A stretch of 64,000 bases of DNA from Streptomyces sp. JJ66 (GTDB lineage: Bacteria; Actinomycetota; Actinomycetes; Streptomycetales; Streptomycetaceae). This document shows positions 18,199-27,859 of this stretch, one piece after another. The stretch is from assembly GCF_019303495.1 (NCBI RefSeq), contig NZ_JAEVFI010000001.1:248001-312000 (forward strand). Direction: 5' to 3'. The notes under the pieces were generated by a model. That model made no database searches, was not told the origin of the DNA, and worked only from the letters and a program-made list of their open reading frames with translations. Numbering within the stretch: the first letter of the stretch is position 1; each line of letters begins with the position of its first letter. The position numbers were made by a program, and so were the translations under genes.

Positions 18199-19721
18199 GG
18201 GCGTCTTTCCCCCTGGTGGCGTGTGCGGCTCCGGACGCCAGCAGCGGCCACCTCGGCGCGCCGGATCTTGCCGGATGAGGACTTCGGAAGCGCGGCGACG
18301 AACTCGACGCCGCCAGGCACCTGGTACGGCTGGAGCCATTCCCTGCACCAGGCGCCGAGTTCGGCGGCCGTCAGCGGTCCGGTCGCGACAACGGTGGCCC
18401 GTACCCGCTGGCCGCCTTCCGGCAGGTCCTCCCCCCACACCACGGCCTCGGCCAGCAGCGGGTGCCCCAGCAGGACCTGCTCGACCTGCGTCGGATTGAC
18501 CTTCTTGCCGCCTACGTTGACAAACGTGTCCTCGCGGCCGATCAGGTGCAGCCGTCCTGCGTCGTCCAACCGTGCCAGGTCACCGGTCCGGTACCAGCCC
18601 TCGCGCAGCACCTCCGCGGTGGCGCCGGGACGGTCCAGGTAGCCCAGGAACATGGCGGGAGTCCGGACGAGCAACAGGCCCTCGTCACCCGGGGCGACGT
18701 CCGCGTCCGCCTTGTCGACCAGCCGCACCTCGACGCCCGGTGCCGGGCGGCCGACTTCCCCGGCCGGTGCCGGCGCGGCGTCCGACTCCGGCTGCCGGCT
18801 CGCGATGATCCCGGCCTCGGTGCAGCCGTAGACCTCGCTGATACCTGTGCCGAACCGATCCGCGAACCGTTCGGCGGTCGCCGGTTGCAGAGCCGCCCCG
18901 GAGGACAGGCACAGCCGCAACGCGAGGGGGCCGGCGGGGGCCGCCGCGCCAGCGGATCGGACGAGCAGGTCGCAGGCGAGCGGAGTGGCGACGAGCACGG
19001 TGGCGCCGGTGCGACGGAGCTCGCCCAGAAGGCGGCCGGGGGTGAAGCGGCCGAGTACCACCAGGCGGGCGCCGGTCAGCAGCGAGGTGACCAGACCCGC
19101 GACCATCCCGAAGGAGTGCAGCAGTGGCACGGCCGCGAGCACGGTGTCCTCGGGGCCGTAGCCGAACGAGGCCCGGTAGATCAGGGAACCCCGCACCAGG
19201 TTGTGCTGGGTGTGCACAGCCGCCTTCGGCGCTCCGGTGGAGCCGGAGCTGAACTGGTGCAGGAACGGGGCGTTCCCGTCCGGCTCCGGTGGGGCCGGAC
19301 GCCCGGCCGGTCCCACCTGCGGCAGGCCGTCGGTTTCCATGACCGGGCCCCGCCATCTGCCGGCCGCGTCCAGGGCGATCAGCCGCTCGGAGCGGCCGAT
19401 CAGCACAGGGGCTTCGGCCTCGGTGGCCAGCCCTTCGAGTTGGGTCAGGGTGGCGTCGGGCTCGGCGGGTACCAGCCTGACGCCCGCCCTGGCGGCCGCC
19501 AGGAAGGCGACCACGCAGTCCGGTGTGTTGTCGAAGAGCAGGACGGCGGGACCGGCGCCTGCCGCGGCGAGCCGGGCGGCCGCCCTCTCGGTCTGCCGGT
19601 GCAGGTCGGCGAAGTCCAGTCGGACCCCGTCCTGTTCGACGGCGGTGCGGGCGGGCCACCGGTCAGCGGCCGCGGCCAGCAGCCCGCCCAGGGTGCGGGG
19701 CGTGTCAGCGGAGGACTGCAT
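18195..19721 (-). CDS. AMP-dependent acyl-CoA synthetase/ligase
   Basis: 508 aa member of the ANL superfamily. Visible motifs are SSGSTGAPKAAVHTQHN (P-loop, ~160-176), SEVYGCTEAG (A5), WYRTGDLA (A7), GREDTFVNVGGKKVNP (A8) and SSSGKIRRAEV with the catalytic lysine near the C-terminus. It most resembles acyl-CoA or aryl-CoA ligases rather than amino-acid activating domains. It would make an acyl-CoA or acyl adenylate, a second acyl-activating activity beside the FAAL; the substrate is unknown. The ATG at 19721 has AGGAGG 6 nt upstream and lies 17 nt inside the preceding ABC gene, so the two are translationally coupled. Confidence 0.85.
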   Translation of the reverse strand: MQSSADTPRTLGGLLAAAADRWPARTAVEQDGVRLDFADLHRQTERAAARLAAAGAGPAVLLFDNTPDCVVAFLAAARAGVRLVPAEPDATLTQLEGLATEAEAPVLIGRSERLIALDAAGRWRGPVMETDGLPQVGPAGRPAPPEPDGNAPFLHQFSSGSTGAPKAAVHTQHNLVRGSLIYRASFGYGPEDTVLAAVPLLHSFGMVAGLVTSLLTGARLVVLGRFTPGRLLGELRRTGATVLVATPLACDLLVRSAGAAAPAGPLALRLCLSSGAALQPATAERFADRFGTGISEVYGCTEAGIIASRQPESDAAPAPAGEVGRPAPGVEVRLVDKADADVAPGDEGLLLVRTPAMFLGYLDRPGATAEVLREGWYRTGDLARLDDAGRLHLIGREDTFVNVGGKKVNPTQVEQVLLGHPLLAEAVVWGEDLPEGGQRVRATVVATGPLTAAELGAWCREWLQPYQVPGGVEFVAALPKSSSGKIRRAEVAAAGVRSRTRHQGERRP

Positions 19722-21528
19722 CGGCGTCCTCCTTGGCGGCTTCGAAGTCGAGCGTCTGGTGGCGGAAGTAGTGGTCGTACAGCTCGGCGTACCGACCGCC
19801 GGCCGCCCGCAGGGAGTCGTGCGTGCCCTGTTCGGCGATCCGTCCGCCGTCGACGACCAGGATCCGGTCCGCCTTGCGGACCGTGGGAAGCCGGTGCGCG
19901 ACCACGACGGTCGTGCGGCCCGCGGAGGCGGCGTCCAGCCCTTCCTGCACCAAGGCCTCCGTGAGCGGATCCACGCTGGCGGTGGCCTCGTCGAGGATCA
20001 GCAGGGACGGGTCTCCCAGCATCACCCGGGCGAGCACGATCAGTTGCCGCTGGCCTGCGGAGAGGCTGCTGCCGCCCTCGTTGACCGGCGTGTCGAGACC
20101 CTCCGGTAGGACATCGAGCCAGTCGCCACCGGCCACCGAACGGGCGGCGGCCAGGATCTCCTCGGGCGTGGCACCGGGCCGGCCGAAGCCGATGTTCTCA
20201 CCGACGGTGCCGGAGAAGAGGAACGGCGCCTGCGGGACGATGCCGAGGTGGCTCTTGTACGCGTCAAGATCCAGCGTGCGGATGTCCTGTCCGTCGATCA
20301 GCAGTTCGCCGGCGCCGAACTCGTAGGCCCGTGTGATGAGCCGGATGATGCTCGACTTGCCGGCTCCGGTGTGGCCGACCAGAGCGACCGTCTCACCGCC
20401 TTCGATCCTGAGGTCGAGTCCGGTCAGGACGGGCCGGTCGGCCCGGTAGCCGAAGTCGACGCCGCGGAACTCGACGGTGCCCGAGAGCCGGGGTACCGGG
20501 AGTCTGTCGCTCTGCCGGACGGCGGGTTCCCGGTCCACCAGGGCAAAGATCCGCTCGGATGCGGCCAGGCCCTGCTGGAACTGGTTCCAGAAGGAGGCGA
20601 TGCTGGTCAGCGGGAACCAGAACAGCATCAGGGCCTCCAGGAACAGGGACCATTCCCCCGCCGTGACGGCACCCTCGGTGAGCAGCCCCCCGCCGAGCAC
20701 AACAACACCGACTGTGCCCAACCCGGTGAGGGTGAGCAGCAGCGGGAAGATTCCGCTGAACAGCCGGTTCAGCCGGACGGTGGCCCGGTACCAGCGCTGG
20801 TTGACCTCGACCAGACCGGCGTGGGTGGACTCCTCCCGCTGGAAGTTGCGGGCCACGGCGATACCGCGGAGCGTCTCCTGTACGTACGCGTTGATCTGCG
20901 CGAGGGACCTCTGCTGCTGCCGCGAGGCACGCCGGGACACCCACCGGAACCCCAGGCTGACCAGCACGATCAGGGCCGCTGTGCCGGCGGTGACCAGGGC
21001 CAGCGGAAGGTTGATGACCATCATGGCGAGCAGCAGCAGGCCGATCATCAGGACCTGGCCGACCAGCCCGAGGGTGAGCGTGGCCAGGGTGGCGAACGCC
21101 TGGGTGTCCGCGGTGATCCGGCTGGCCACCGATCCTGACGACTGGGCGTCGTGGAACGACATGTCCTGCCGGAGCACCGCCTCGAAGGCACGCCGCCGCA
21201 TCTCCAGCACCACGTCGCCGACCAGGACGCCCACGGCACGCTGCTGCAGGAAGGTGAGCAGCCAGGCGACGACGCCGGTGCCGAGCGCGGCCGCGGTCAG
21301 TGGCAGCACCGCGTCGCCGAGGCTTTCCTGCTCGGCGTTGTCCACGATGTTGGCCACCAGCAGCGGGAACGCGGCGCCGGCCACCGCCGCGCCGACCACG
21401 GCCAGCGCGATCAGCGCGACCGTCCTCCTCCTACCGGCGAACAAAGGGCGGATCCGGCGCAGCAGTTCCCGGTCCCCGTAGGCTCGGTCGTAACTGTCCG
21501 CGGAGATCCCGTCGAGTATGTGTGCCAT
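19705..21528 (-). CDS. ABC exporter half-transporter (TMD-NBD), subunit 1
   Basis: 607 aa. An N-terminal type-IV exporter membrane domain (hydrophobic segments from about residue 35) is followed by an ATPase domain with Walker A GHTGAGKSS, signature LSAGQRQL and Walker B LLILDEATASVDP with the catalytic glutamate. The signature motif has Ala where Gly is usual. It is paired with the next gene, which has the complementary defect, as in heterodimeric exporters. It probably exports the peptide or its acylated precursor across the cytoplasmic membrane. Its ATG is 4 codons from a run of overlapping starts and stops in the operon; the stop overlaps the acyl-CoA ligase start. Confidence 0.92.
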   Translation of the reverse strand: MAHILDGISADSYDRAYGDRELLRRIRPLFAGRRRTVALIALAVVGAAVAGAAFPLLVANIVDNAEQESLGDAVLPLTAAALGTGVVAWLLTFLQQRAVGVLVGDVVLEMRRRAFEAVLRQDMSFHDAQSSGSVASRITADTQAFATLATLTLGLVGQVLMIGLLLLAMMVINLPLALVTAGTAALIVLVSLGFRWVSRRASRQQQRSLAQINAYVQETLRGIAVARNFQREESTHAGLVEVNQRWYRATVRLNRLFSGIFPLLLTLTGLGTVGVVVLGGGLLTEGAVTAGEWSLFLEALMLFWFPLTSIASFWNQFQQGLAASERIFALVDREPAVRQSDRLPVPRLSGTVEFRGVDFGYRADRPVLTGLDLRIEGGETVALVGHTGAGKSSIIRLITRAYEFGAGELLIDGQDIRTLDLDAYKSHLGIVPQAPFLFSGTVGENIGFGRPGATPEEILAAARSVAGGDWLDVLPEGLDTPVNEGGSSLSAGQRQLIVLARVMLGDPSLLILDEATASVDPLTEALVQEGLDAASAGRTTVVVAHRLPTVRKADRILVVDGGRIAEQGTHDSLRAAGGRYAELYDHYFRHQTLDFEAAKEDADAVLR

Positions 21529-23321
21529 CAGTGGACTTCCTCTCCGGACCGGCCGGCCGTCTCCCGCAAGTGCGGCGCGAAGATCCGGTGGTACAGATCG
21601 CAGCTCTCCAGCAGTTCCTCGTGTGTGCCTTGGCCGACGATGCGGCCCCGGTCCAGTACCAGGACCAGATCGGCGCTGCGGATCCGGGAGAGCCGGGGGG
21701 TGACCATGAAGGTGGTGCGGCCCGCGGCGGCACGCCGGACGGCCTGCTGGATCTTCTGCTCGGTAGCGCTGTCCACGGCGCTGGTGGAGTCGTCCAGCAC
21801 GAGGATCCGTGGGTCCGCCAGCAGGGCGCGGGCGATGGCGATGCGCTGCCGCTGACCGCCGGACAGGGTGGCCCCGCGCTCGCCGACCAGAGTGTCGTAG
21901 CCGTGCTCCGTGGCGGTGATGAACGCGTGGGCGTGCGCGGCCCGGGCAGCCTCCTCCAGCTCGGCCCGGGAGAGTTCGCGGTCCGTGCCGAAGGCAAGGT
22001 TGTCCGCGATGGACCGGGAGAACAGCACGACGTTCTGCTCGATCACCGAGATCTGTGAGCGCAGCGTCTGGGCGTGCCAGCCGGTGGTGGCCACCCCGCC
22101 CACCCGCACCTCACCGGAGTCCGGCGTGTAGGTGCGGTTCAGCAGTTGGAGCAGAGTCGACTTGCCGCTGCCGGTAGGCCCCACGAGGGCGACGGTCATG
22201 CCCGGTTCCACGGAGAAGGAAACGTCTTCGAGGACCGGTTTGCCCTCGTGGCCGAAGGAGACCCGGTCGAAGACCACCGTGCCCTCGATCTCCGCCCGAT
22301 GGCCGGTCTCGGAGTCCTCCGAACCTGCCCGGTCGGTGATGACCTCAAGGATCCGGCGGGCACCGGCGATACCCAGGAAGACTAGGCCGATGCTGAACGA
22401 GGCCAGCTGGGTTGGCGCCCGCAGAGCGCTCATCAAGCCGAGGAAGGCGATGAACTGACCAATCGTCAGGGATTCGGTGGAGACCAGGTGGGCGCCGTGC
22501 AGCAGGCCGGCCGCCAGCGCGGCCACCAGCAGCAGGGTGGGCAGGTACAGGGCCTGCGTCTTGGCCTGGTGTACCGAGGCGTCCCGGTAGGCGGTCGCCC
22601 GCTCCATGAAGCGGCGCTGCTCGGCAGCCCGGCGGCCGGTGGCTTCGACGGTCTCCATGCCCGCGATGGTCTGCGAGACCTGGGCGCTGAACTCGCCGAA
22701 CCGGGCCCGGGTGGCCCCGGCGGCCGGATCGAGCCGGCGGCCGTACTCGGCCAGCGCGACGGCGAACAGCACGAGGAACACCAGCGGTACCAGCAGCAGC
22801 CGGGCATCGATCAGGCCGATGAACACGATCGGCACGATCAGGCCGAGCAGCATGTCGAGGGTGAGGTCCATGCCGGGCGAGAGCGCCAGGTTGACGGCCT
22901 GCGCGTCACCGGTGGCCCGGGCCGAGAGGTCACCGACCGGGCGCCGGTTGAAGAAGTGTTGCCCCTTCTGGAGCAGCGAGGAGAACAGCGTGGCCCGCAC
23001 GTCGCGTTCCAGACCGCAGGCGTAGGCCTCCAGCGAGTACGTGGCGACAAAGCCGGCGATGCCGCGCACCGCGACGAGGAGCAGCAGCACCATCACCATG
23101 GTGTCGAACCGGTTCTGGTCCGGGGTGCTGCCCAGCAGGGAGTCAAAGGCTGCGCCGATGACAAGCGGGACCGCCGCGGCCAGCAGGTGCCATGCCAGCG
23201 AACCGGTGAGGTGGGCGGCGATCCAGCCCTTGGACCGGGCCAGGTGTGCCTTCAGGAACGGGCCGACCCGCTCGCCAGACGGCGGGGGCGGGGCCGCTCG
23301 CCGCTGCTTCGCAGTGGTCAT
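21528..23321 (-). CDS. ABC exporter half-transporter (TMD-NBD), subunit 2
   Basis: 597 aa with a membrane domain followed by an ATPase domain: Walker A GPTGSGKST, a canonical LSGGQRQR signature, and Walker B ILVLDDSTSAVD in which the catalytic Glu is replaced by Asp. With the neighbouring subunit (non-canonical signature, intact Glu) this fits a heterodimer with one consensus and one degenerate ATP site. Its start overlaps the C-A-T-R stop by 4 nt (ATGA) and its stop shares one base with the start of subunit 1 (TGATG). Stoichiometric translation and a joint role in export or self-protection are inferred. Confidence 0.92.
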   Translation of the reverse strand: MTTAKQRRAAPPPPSGERVGPFLKAHLARSKGWIAAHLTGSLAWHLLAAAVPLVIGAAFDSLLGSTPDQNRFDTMVMVLLLLVAVRGIAGFVATYSLEAYACGLERDVRATLFSSLLQKGQHFFNRRPVGDLSARATGDAQAVNLALSPGMDLTLDMLLGLIVPIVFIGLIDARLLLVPLVFLVLFAVALAEYGRRLDPAAGATRARFGEFSAQVSQTIAGMETVEATGRRAAEQRRFMERATAYRDASVHQAKTQALYLPTLLLVAALAAGLLHGAHLVSTESLTIGQFIAFLGLMSALRAPTQLASFSIGLVFLGIAGARRILEVITDRAGSEDSETGHRAEIEGTVVFDRVSFGHEGKPVLEDVSFSVEPGMTVALVGPTGSGKSTLLQLLNRTYTPDSGEVRVGGVATTGWHAQTLRSQISVIEQNVVLFSRSIADNLAFGTDRELSRAELEEAARAAHAHAFITATEHGYDTLVGERGATLSGGQRQRIAIARALLADPRILVLDDSTSAVDSATEQKIQQAVRRAAAGRTTFMVTPRLSRIRSADLVLVLDRGRIVGQGTHEELLESCDLYHRIFAPHLRETAGRSGEEVH

Positions 23322-26300
23322 GCGTTCTCCAGGGGGGTGTCGTCCAGGTCCGGGCCGGGAGCCTGGAGGTAGCCGCTGCGCACCAGTTCCGCGAGGTAGG
23401 TGTGCAGCAGGCGCTGATCGATCGTCGGGCAGGCGGTGCCGGACTCCAGGTACGCCGGCCGGGCCGGACCGGGTTCGGCGGCCTCAGGGCCGCTGGGGCC
23501 CGGTCCGGGGCCACCCTGCCCAGGGGTGGTGAACAGCTCCAGGAACGGGAACAGGGCGTTCTGCCAGGAGTGTGCGGCCGACTCCTGGAGGGCGGTGAGC
23601 CAGTCGGCGTAGGAGACCTTGCGGAGCCGGTAGCCGAAGGCGATGACCCATTCGAAGACCGTGTCCAGGCCGACCGGTTCGGGGTGGGCCAGGTCGAAGG
23701 AAGCCGGCTCCGCCCCCGGGCGGGAAGCGAGCGCCAGCAAGGCCCCGGCGACCCGGTCCACCGGCACCAGCTGCACCGGGAAGTCCAGGTCGGGGTAGCA
23801 CCCGAGCTGAACACTGCCCTTGATGATCGCCCAGATCAAGTCCTTCGGGTTGCCGATTCCGGTGGCGCTGTGCCCGCCGACGTAGTCGGGGCGGTACACG
23901 TCGACCGGGACACCACGTCCCCGGGCGGCGACCGCCAGGTGCTCGGCGGCCCACTTGCTCTGGTTGTAGCCGCCGGTAACGGGCGCCGCCGGGGTGGTGC
24001 CGGGCTCAGGTACGGACGCGGTGGAGACGTGATGCACCGGAACACCGCCGCCGCGTGCGGCCAACCGCAGAACCTCCTGGGTGCCGTCCACGTTGGCGGC
24101 GCGCAGAGTGGTGTACGGCAGGGTGAAGCTCACCCAGGCGCCGCTGTGGTAGATGGCGTCAAGCCGGCTGGTGAGTTCGTCGAACCGCGCGGCACCGAGA
24201 CCGAGCAGCGGCTTTTCCAGGTCTCCGGGCTCGACCACAACCCGGCCGTCCGCGGGCGCGGGCACTCCGTACCCGGCGAGGGTCTTTATCAGCCGCCGGG
24301 CGCCTTCCTCGGGGTTCTCGGCGCGCAGGAGGCAGTGGACGGTCGCCTCGGTGGTCCGCAGCAACCCGTCTAGCAGGTGGGCGCCGAGGAAGCCGGTGGC
24401 ACCGGTGAGCAGCACGACCCGGGGTTCCGCGTCGCGCTTCCGCCGGGCTTCCGGCGCCACCGTGATCTCCGCGTCCAGCTCCGGCAGCGCGGTCAGCTCC
24501 CCGCCCGGTCCGCCGCTCCCTCCCGCGGGCGCAGGGGCGGTACGGGCGGCGTCCACCCGCTGGGCCAGCTCGGCCACCGTGGTCGCCTCGAACAGGGCGA
24601 TCAGCGGCAGATCCACCTCGGTTGCCCGGCGCAGTTCAAACAGGACACGAGGCACCAGCAGGCTGTGTCCGCCGACTTGGAAGAAGTCGTCCTCGGGGGT
24701 GACCTCCTCGGCTCCGACGACCTTGCGCCAGATGTCGGCGACGAGTTCCTCGGTAGCCGTGGCGAACACGGCGGCGGGTCGCTCGGTGGGTTCCTCGGCG
24801 GGCGCGGGCAGCGCCTTGCGCTCGTGCTTGCCGTTGGCGTTCAGCGGTATCCGGTCGAGCAGGGTGATGGTCGACGGCACCATGTAGTACGGCAACTGGG
24901 TGCGCAGGTGGTCCTGGAGCTCCGCCGCATCGGCCGTGCTGCCGACCCGCAGCTCGACGTACCCGGCGAGGCGGCGTTCGCCCTTGGCGTCGGTGTGGAC
25001 AACAACGGCGGCGGCCTGAACGGCGGGGTGCTGGCCGAGGACCGACTCGACCTCCTCCAGCTCGATCCGGAAGCCGCGGATCTTCACCTGGCGGTCCACC
25101 CGGCCCAGGACCTCCACATCGCCGGTTGGCAGCAACCGGGCCAGGTCGCCGGTGTTGTAGAGACGGGCGCCCGGCCGGTCGCTGAAGGGGTGCGGCAGGA
25201 ACCGTTCGGCGGTCAGCGCGGGGCGGCCGACATACCCGCGGGCCAGGGCCAGGCCGCCGATGTACAGGGTTCCGTGGACGCCGACGGGTACGGGCTGGAG
25301 CCTGTCGTCGAGCACGTAGAACTCGGTGTTGGGCAGCGGCCGACCGATGGGGACCGGTTCCTCCTCGGACCGCTCCGGCATCGGGGTCTCGAACAGCCCG
25401 CTGTCAACAGTGGATTCGGTGATCCCGTACGAGTTGACCAGCCGGGTGCCGGGCGGGCAGAGCTTCTTGAGGTTCCAGTAGTCCCGCATGAACCAGATGT
25501 CTGCGCCGACCGCCAGCACCTTGAAGTTGTCCAGCAGCCGGCGCTGTTCGGCCACGTGGGCGCTGAGCAGGCGTATCACCACGGGGACGAGGTCTGCGAA
25601 GTCCACCCGCTCGCGCTGGAGCAGCTCGTACAGCCGGGCCGGGTCCAGCAGCGTCTCGCGGTGGCAGAGCACCAGGGTGCCGCCGGAGCACAGGGCGCGG
25701 ACCATGTCGCCGGTGAAGACGTCGAAGGCGATGTTGGCGGCCTGGAGGTGGCGGCGGACCACGGTCCCCAGCTCGTAGACCCGCTCCCAGGAGCGGTAGG
25801 CGCTCATCAGCGCGCCGTGAGTCAGCATCGCGCCCTTGGCCCGGCCGGTGGAGCCGGAGGTGTAGACGAGGAAGGCGAGATTGTCCGAGACCGGCTGCGG
25901 AGCCTGCGCCGGGTCGGCGGCCGGGGCGTCGCTCGTGTCCTCGGCGCCCGCACCGGCGAGCCAGTCGTCGAGCCAGCCGACGGACATCCCGTCGGTCAGG
26001 CCCGGCATGGACTCGGCGATGTCGTGCCGGGTCAGCAGCAGTCTGACCGAGGCGTCGGCGAGGATGAACCGGAGCCGGTCGGCGGGGTTGGAGGGGTCGA
26101 GCGGTACGTAGGCGCCGCCGGCCTTGAGAACGCCGAGCACCGCGGCCACCGAGTCCGCACAGCGCGGCGCGCACAAACCGACCCGTACCTCGGGCCCGAC
26201 GCCGAGGGCGCGCAGCCGGGCGGCGACGATCCCGGCTCGGCGGTCCAGCTCTCGATAGCTGACACGGTCCTCACCGTCCACCACGGCGATGGCGTCGGGG

Positions 26301-27859
26301 GCGGTCCGGGCATGCTCCTCGAACAGCGGATGGACGCACTCTGCGGGTCCGACCCGCACGGACACCGTGTTCTCCCGGGTCAGGACGTCGGTGCGCTCGG
26401 CGTCCGTCAGCAGCGGCAGAGCCGACAGGCGCCGCTGCGGGTCGGCCACGGCTCCGCCGAGCAGCCGCTCGAAGTGGCCTGCCATCCGCTCGATCGTCGC
26501 GTCGGTGTACAGGTCGGTGTTGCACTCCCAGTCGCAACGGAGCTGTTCGCCCTCGTCGACCACGTCGAGGCTCAGGTCGTACATGGCGGTGCGCCTGCCC
26601 TCCCCGGCGAACGGGGAGATGCGCAGGCCGGCCAGGTCGAGCGAGGCACGCGGCACGTTGTGCAGCGTGAGCATGGTCTGGAACAGCGGCGCGCGACTGA
26701 GGTCGCGGTCTGGCTGAATCTCCTCCACCACCTGCTCGAACGGCACGTCCTGGTGCGCGAAGTCGGCGAGGCAGGCCCGCTTCGTGCGAGCCAGCAGCTC
26801 GTCGAACGCGGGGTCGCCGGACAGGTCGGCCCGCAGGGCCAGGGTGTTGACGAGGAAGCCGATCAACGGCTCGGTTTCGGGCCGGCCGCGGCCGGCCACC
26901 GACGTGCCAACAATGATGTCGTCCTGACCCGAGTAGCGGTGCAGAAGCGCGGAGTAGCCGGCGAGCAGAGACATGAACAAGGTGGCGCCGTTGTCGGCGG
27001 CCAGCGCCCGCAACCCGCGGGTGACGTCAGCGGACAGGTGGAACGAGCGGGTGCGGCCGGCGTACGTCTGCACCGGCGGGCGGGCCCGGTCGGTGGGCAC
27101 GCCGAGGCTGGGCGACTCGCCGCGGAACCGCTCTCGCCAGTGGGCCAGGCCGGCGGCCCGGCTCTCGGTGCTCAGCCCGCGCTGCCAGTGGGCGTAGTCG
27201 GCGTACTGGACCTCCAGCGGCGGCAGCGGATCGCCGCCACCGTCACGTAGCGCTGTGTAAAGGGTGGCGAACTCCTGGGTCAGGACACCCATCGACCAGT
27301 CATCGGTGATGATGTGGTGCAGGTTGATCAGCGCGACGGTCTCCTGGTCGGCCAACCGGACCAGGGTCACCCGGAACAGCGGGCCGTCGCCGAGGTCGAA
27401 CGGGGTGGCCGCGTGGGCTGCGGCGAGTCGCCGCACCTCCTCCTCGGCCTCCTCGGCGCCCTGCACTTCTCGTAGGTCGACCCTCTCAGGGTGCCACCGG
27501 ACGTCCTCCGGGGGCGTGACGACCTGAACCGGTTCACCGTTGACCGAGCGGAAGGTGGTCCGCAGGGTCTCGTGGCGATGGACCAGGGCCCGGAAGGCGG
27601 CCGTCGCCACCTCAAGATCGACCGGGCCCTCCAGGCGCAGCGCGTACGGCATGTTGTACGCGGTGTCGCCAGGGTTGAGCTGGTCGAGGAACCACAGCCG
27701 CTGCTGGGCGAACGACAACGGCGCCCCCGCGCTCGCGGGGCGGCGGCCGATCCCCGCGGGTGCCGCCGCGGCGCGACTGCGCAACCGGCTCAGGAGCAGG
27801 GCGTACTTGGCGGGCGACTGCTCACGTAGCTGCCGCAGTTTCTCCTGTGTATCGGTCAT
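23318..27859 (-). CDS. NRPS termination protein: C-A-T-reductase
   Basis: 1513 aa. C domain with HHIITDD (His181-His182; Gly replaced by Asp187). A domain with YTSGSTGRAKG (666-676), FDVFTGD (A4), SYGITESTVDS (A5), GRVDRQVKIRGFRIE (A8) and NGKHERKAL (A10). Carrier domain with GGHS (Ser1066). NAD(P)H-dependent reductase from ~1148, with TGATGFLG (1152-1159) and a YNQSK catalytic Tyr/Lys pair. The R domain releases the finished chain as an aldehyde or, after a second reduction, an alcohol; no thioesterase is encoded in the window. The hand-aligned A code is about D-V-G-V-A-G-S-V-D-K; the VDK end recalls arginine-type codes, but I do not predict a substrate. The ATG at 27859 overlaps the PP-loop stop by 4 nt; the longer frame upstream is non-coding. 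Confidence 0.94.
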   Translation of the reverse strand: MTDTQEKLRQLREQSPAKYALLLSRLRSRAAAAPAGIGRRPASAGAPLSFAQQRLWFLDQLNPGDTAYNMPYALRLEGPVDLEVATAAFRALVHRHETLRTTFRSVNGEPVQVVTPPEDVRWHPERVDLREVQGAEEAEEEVRRLAAAHAATPFDLGDGPLFRVTLVRLADQETVALINLHHIITDDWSMGVLTQEFATLYTALRDGGGDPLPPLEVQYADYAHWQRGLSTESRAAGLAHWRERFRGESPSLGVPTDRARPPVQTYAGRTRSFHLSADVTRGLRALAADNGATLFMSLLAGYSALLHRYSGQDDIIVGTSVAGRGRPETEPLIGFLVNTLALRADLSGDPAFDELLARTKRACLADFAHQDVPFEQVVEEIQPDRDLSRAPLFQTMLTLHNVPRASLDLAGLRISPFAGEGRRTAMYDLSLDVVDEGEQLRCDWECNTDLYTDATIERMAGHFERLLGGAVADPQRRLSALPLLTDAERTDVLTRENTVSVRVGPAECVHPLFEEHARTAPDAIAVVDGEDRVSYRELDRRAGIVAARLRALGVGPEVRVGLCAPRCADSVAAVLGVLKAGGAYVPLDPSNPADRLRFILADASVRLLLTRHDIAESMPGLTDGMSVGWLDDWLAGAGAEDTSDAPAADPAQAPQPVSDNLAFLVYTSGSTGRAKGAMLTHGALMSAYRSWERVYELGTVVRRHLQAANIAFDVFTGDMVRALCSGGTLVLCHRETLLDPARLYELLQRERVDFADLVPVVIRLLSAHVAEQRRLLDNFKVLAVGADIWFMRDYWNLKKLCPPGTRLVNSYGITESTVDSGLFETPMPERSEEEPVPIGRPLPNTEFYVLDDRLQPVPVGVHGTLYIGGLALARGYVGRPALTAERFLPHPFSDRPGARLYNTGDLARLLPTGDVEVLGRVDRQVKIRGFRIELEEVESVLGQHPAVQAAAVVVHTDAKGERRLAGYVELRVGSTADAAELQDHLRTQLPYYMVPSTITLLDRIPLNANGKHERKALPAPAEEPTERPAAVFATATEELVADIWRKVVGAEEVTPEDDFFQVGGHSLLVPRVLFELRRATEVDLPLIALFEATTVAELAQRVDAARTAPAPAGGSGGPGGELTALPELDAEITVAPEARRKRDAEPRVVLLTGATGFLGAHLLDGLLRTTEATVHCLLRAENPEEGARRLIKTLAGYGVPAPADGRVVVEPGDLEKPLLGLGAARFDELTSRLDAIYHSGAWVSFTLPYTTLRAANVDGTQEVLRLAARGGGVPVHHVSTASVPEPGTTPAAPVTGGYNQSKWAAEHLAVAARGRGVPVDVYRPDYVGGHSATGIGNPKDLIWAIIKGSVQLGCYPDLDFPVQLVPVDRVAGALLALASRPGAEPASFDLAHPEPVGLDTVFEWVIAFGYRLRKVSYADWLTALQESAAHSWQNALFPFLELFTTPGQGGPGPGPSGPEAAEPGPARPAYLESGTACPTIDQRLLHTYLAELVRSGYLQAPGPDLDDTPLENA

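Noticed and set aside
23318..27859. Predicting arginine as the last residue (argininal-type product).
   Set aside because: Only the end of the hand-derived code resembles arginine codes; hand alignment is too uncertain for a substrate claim.
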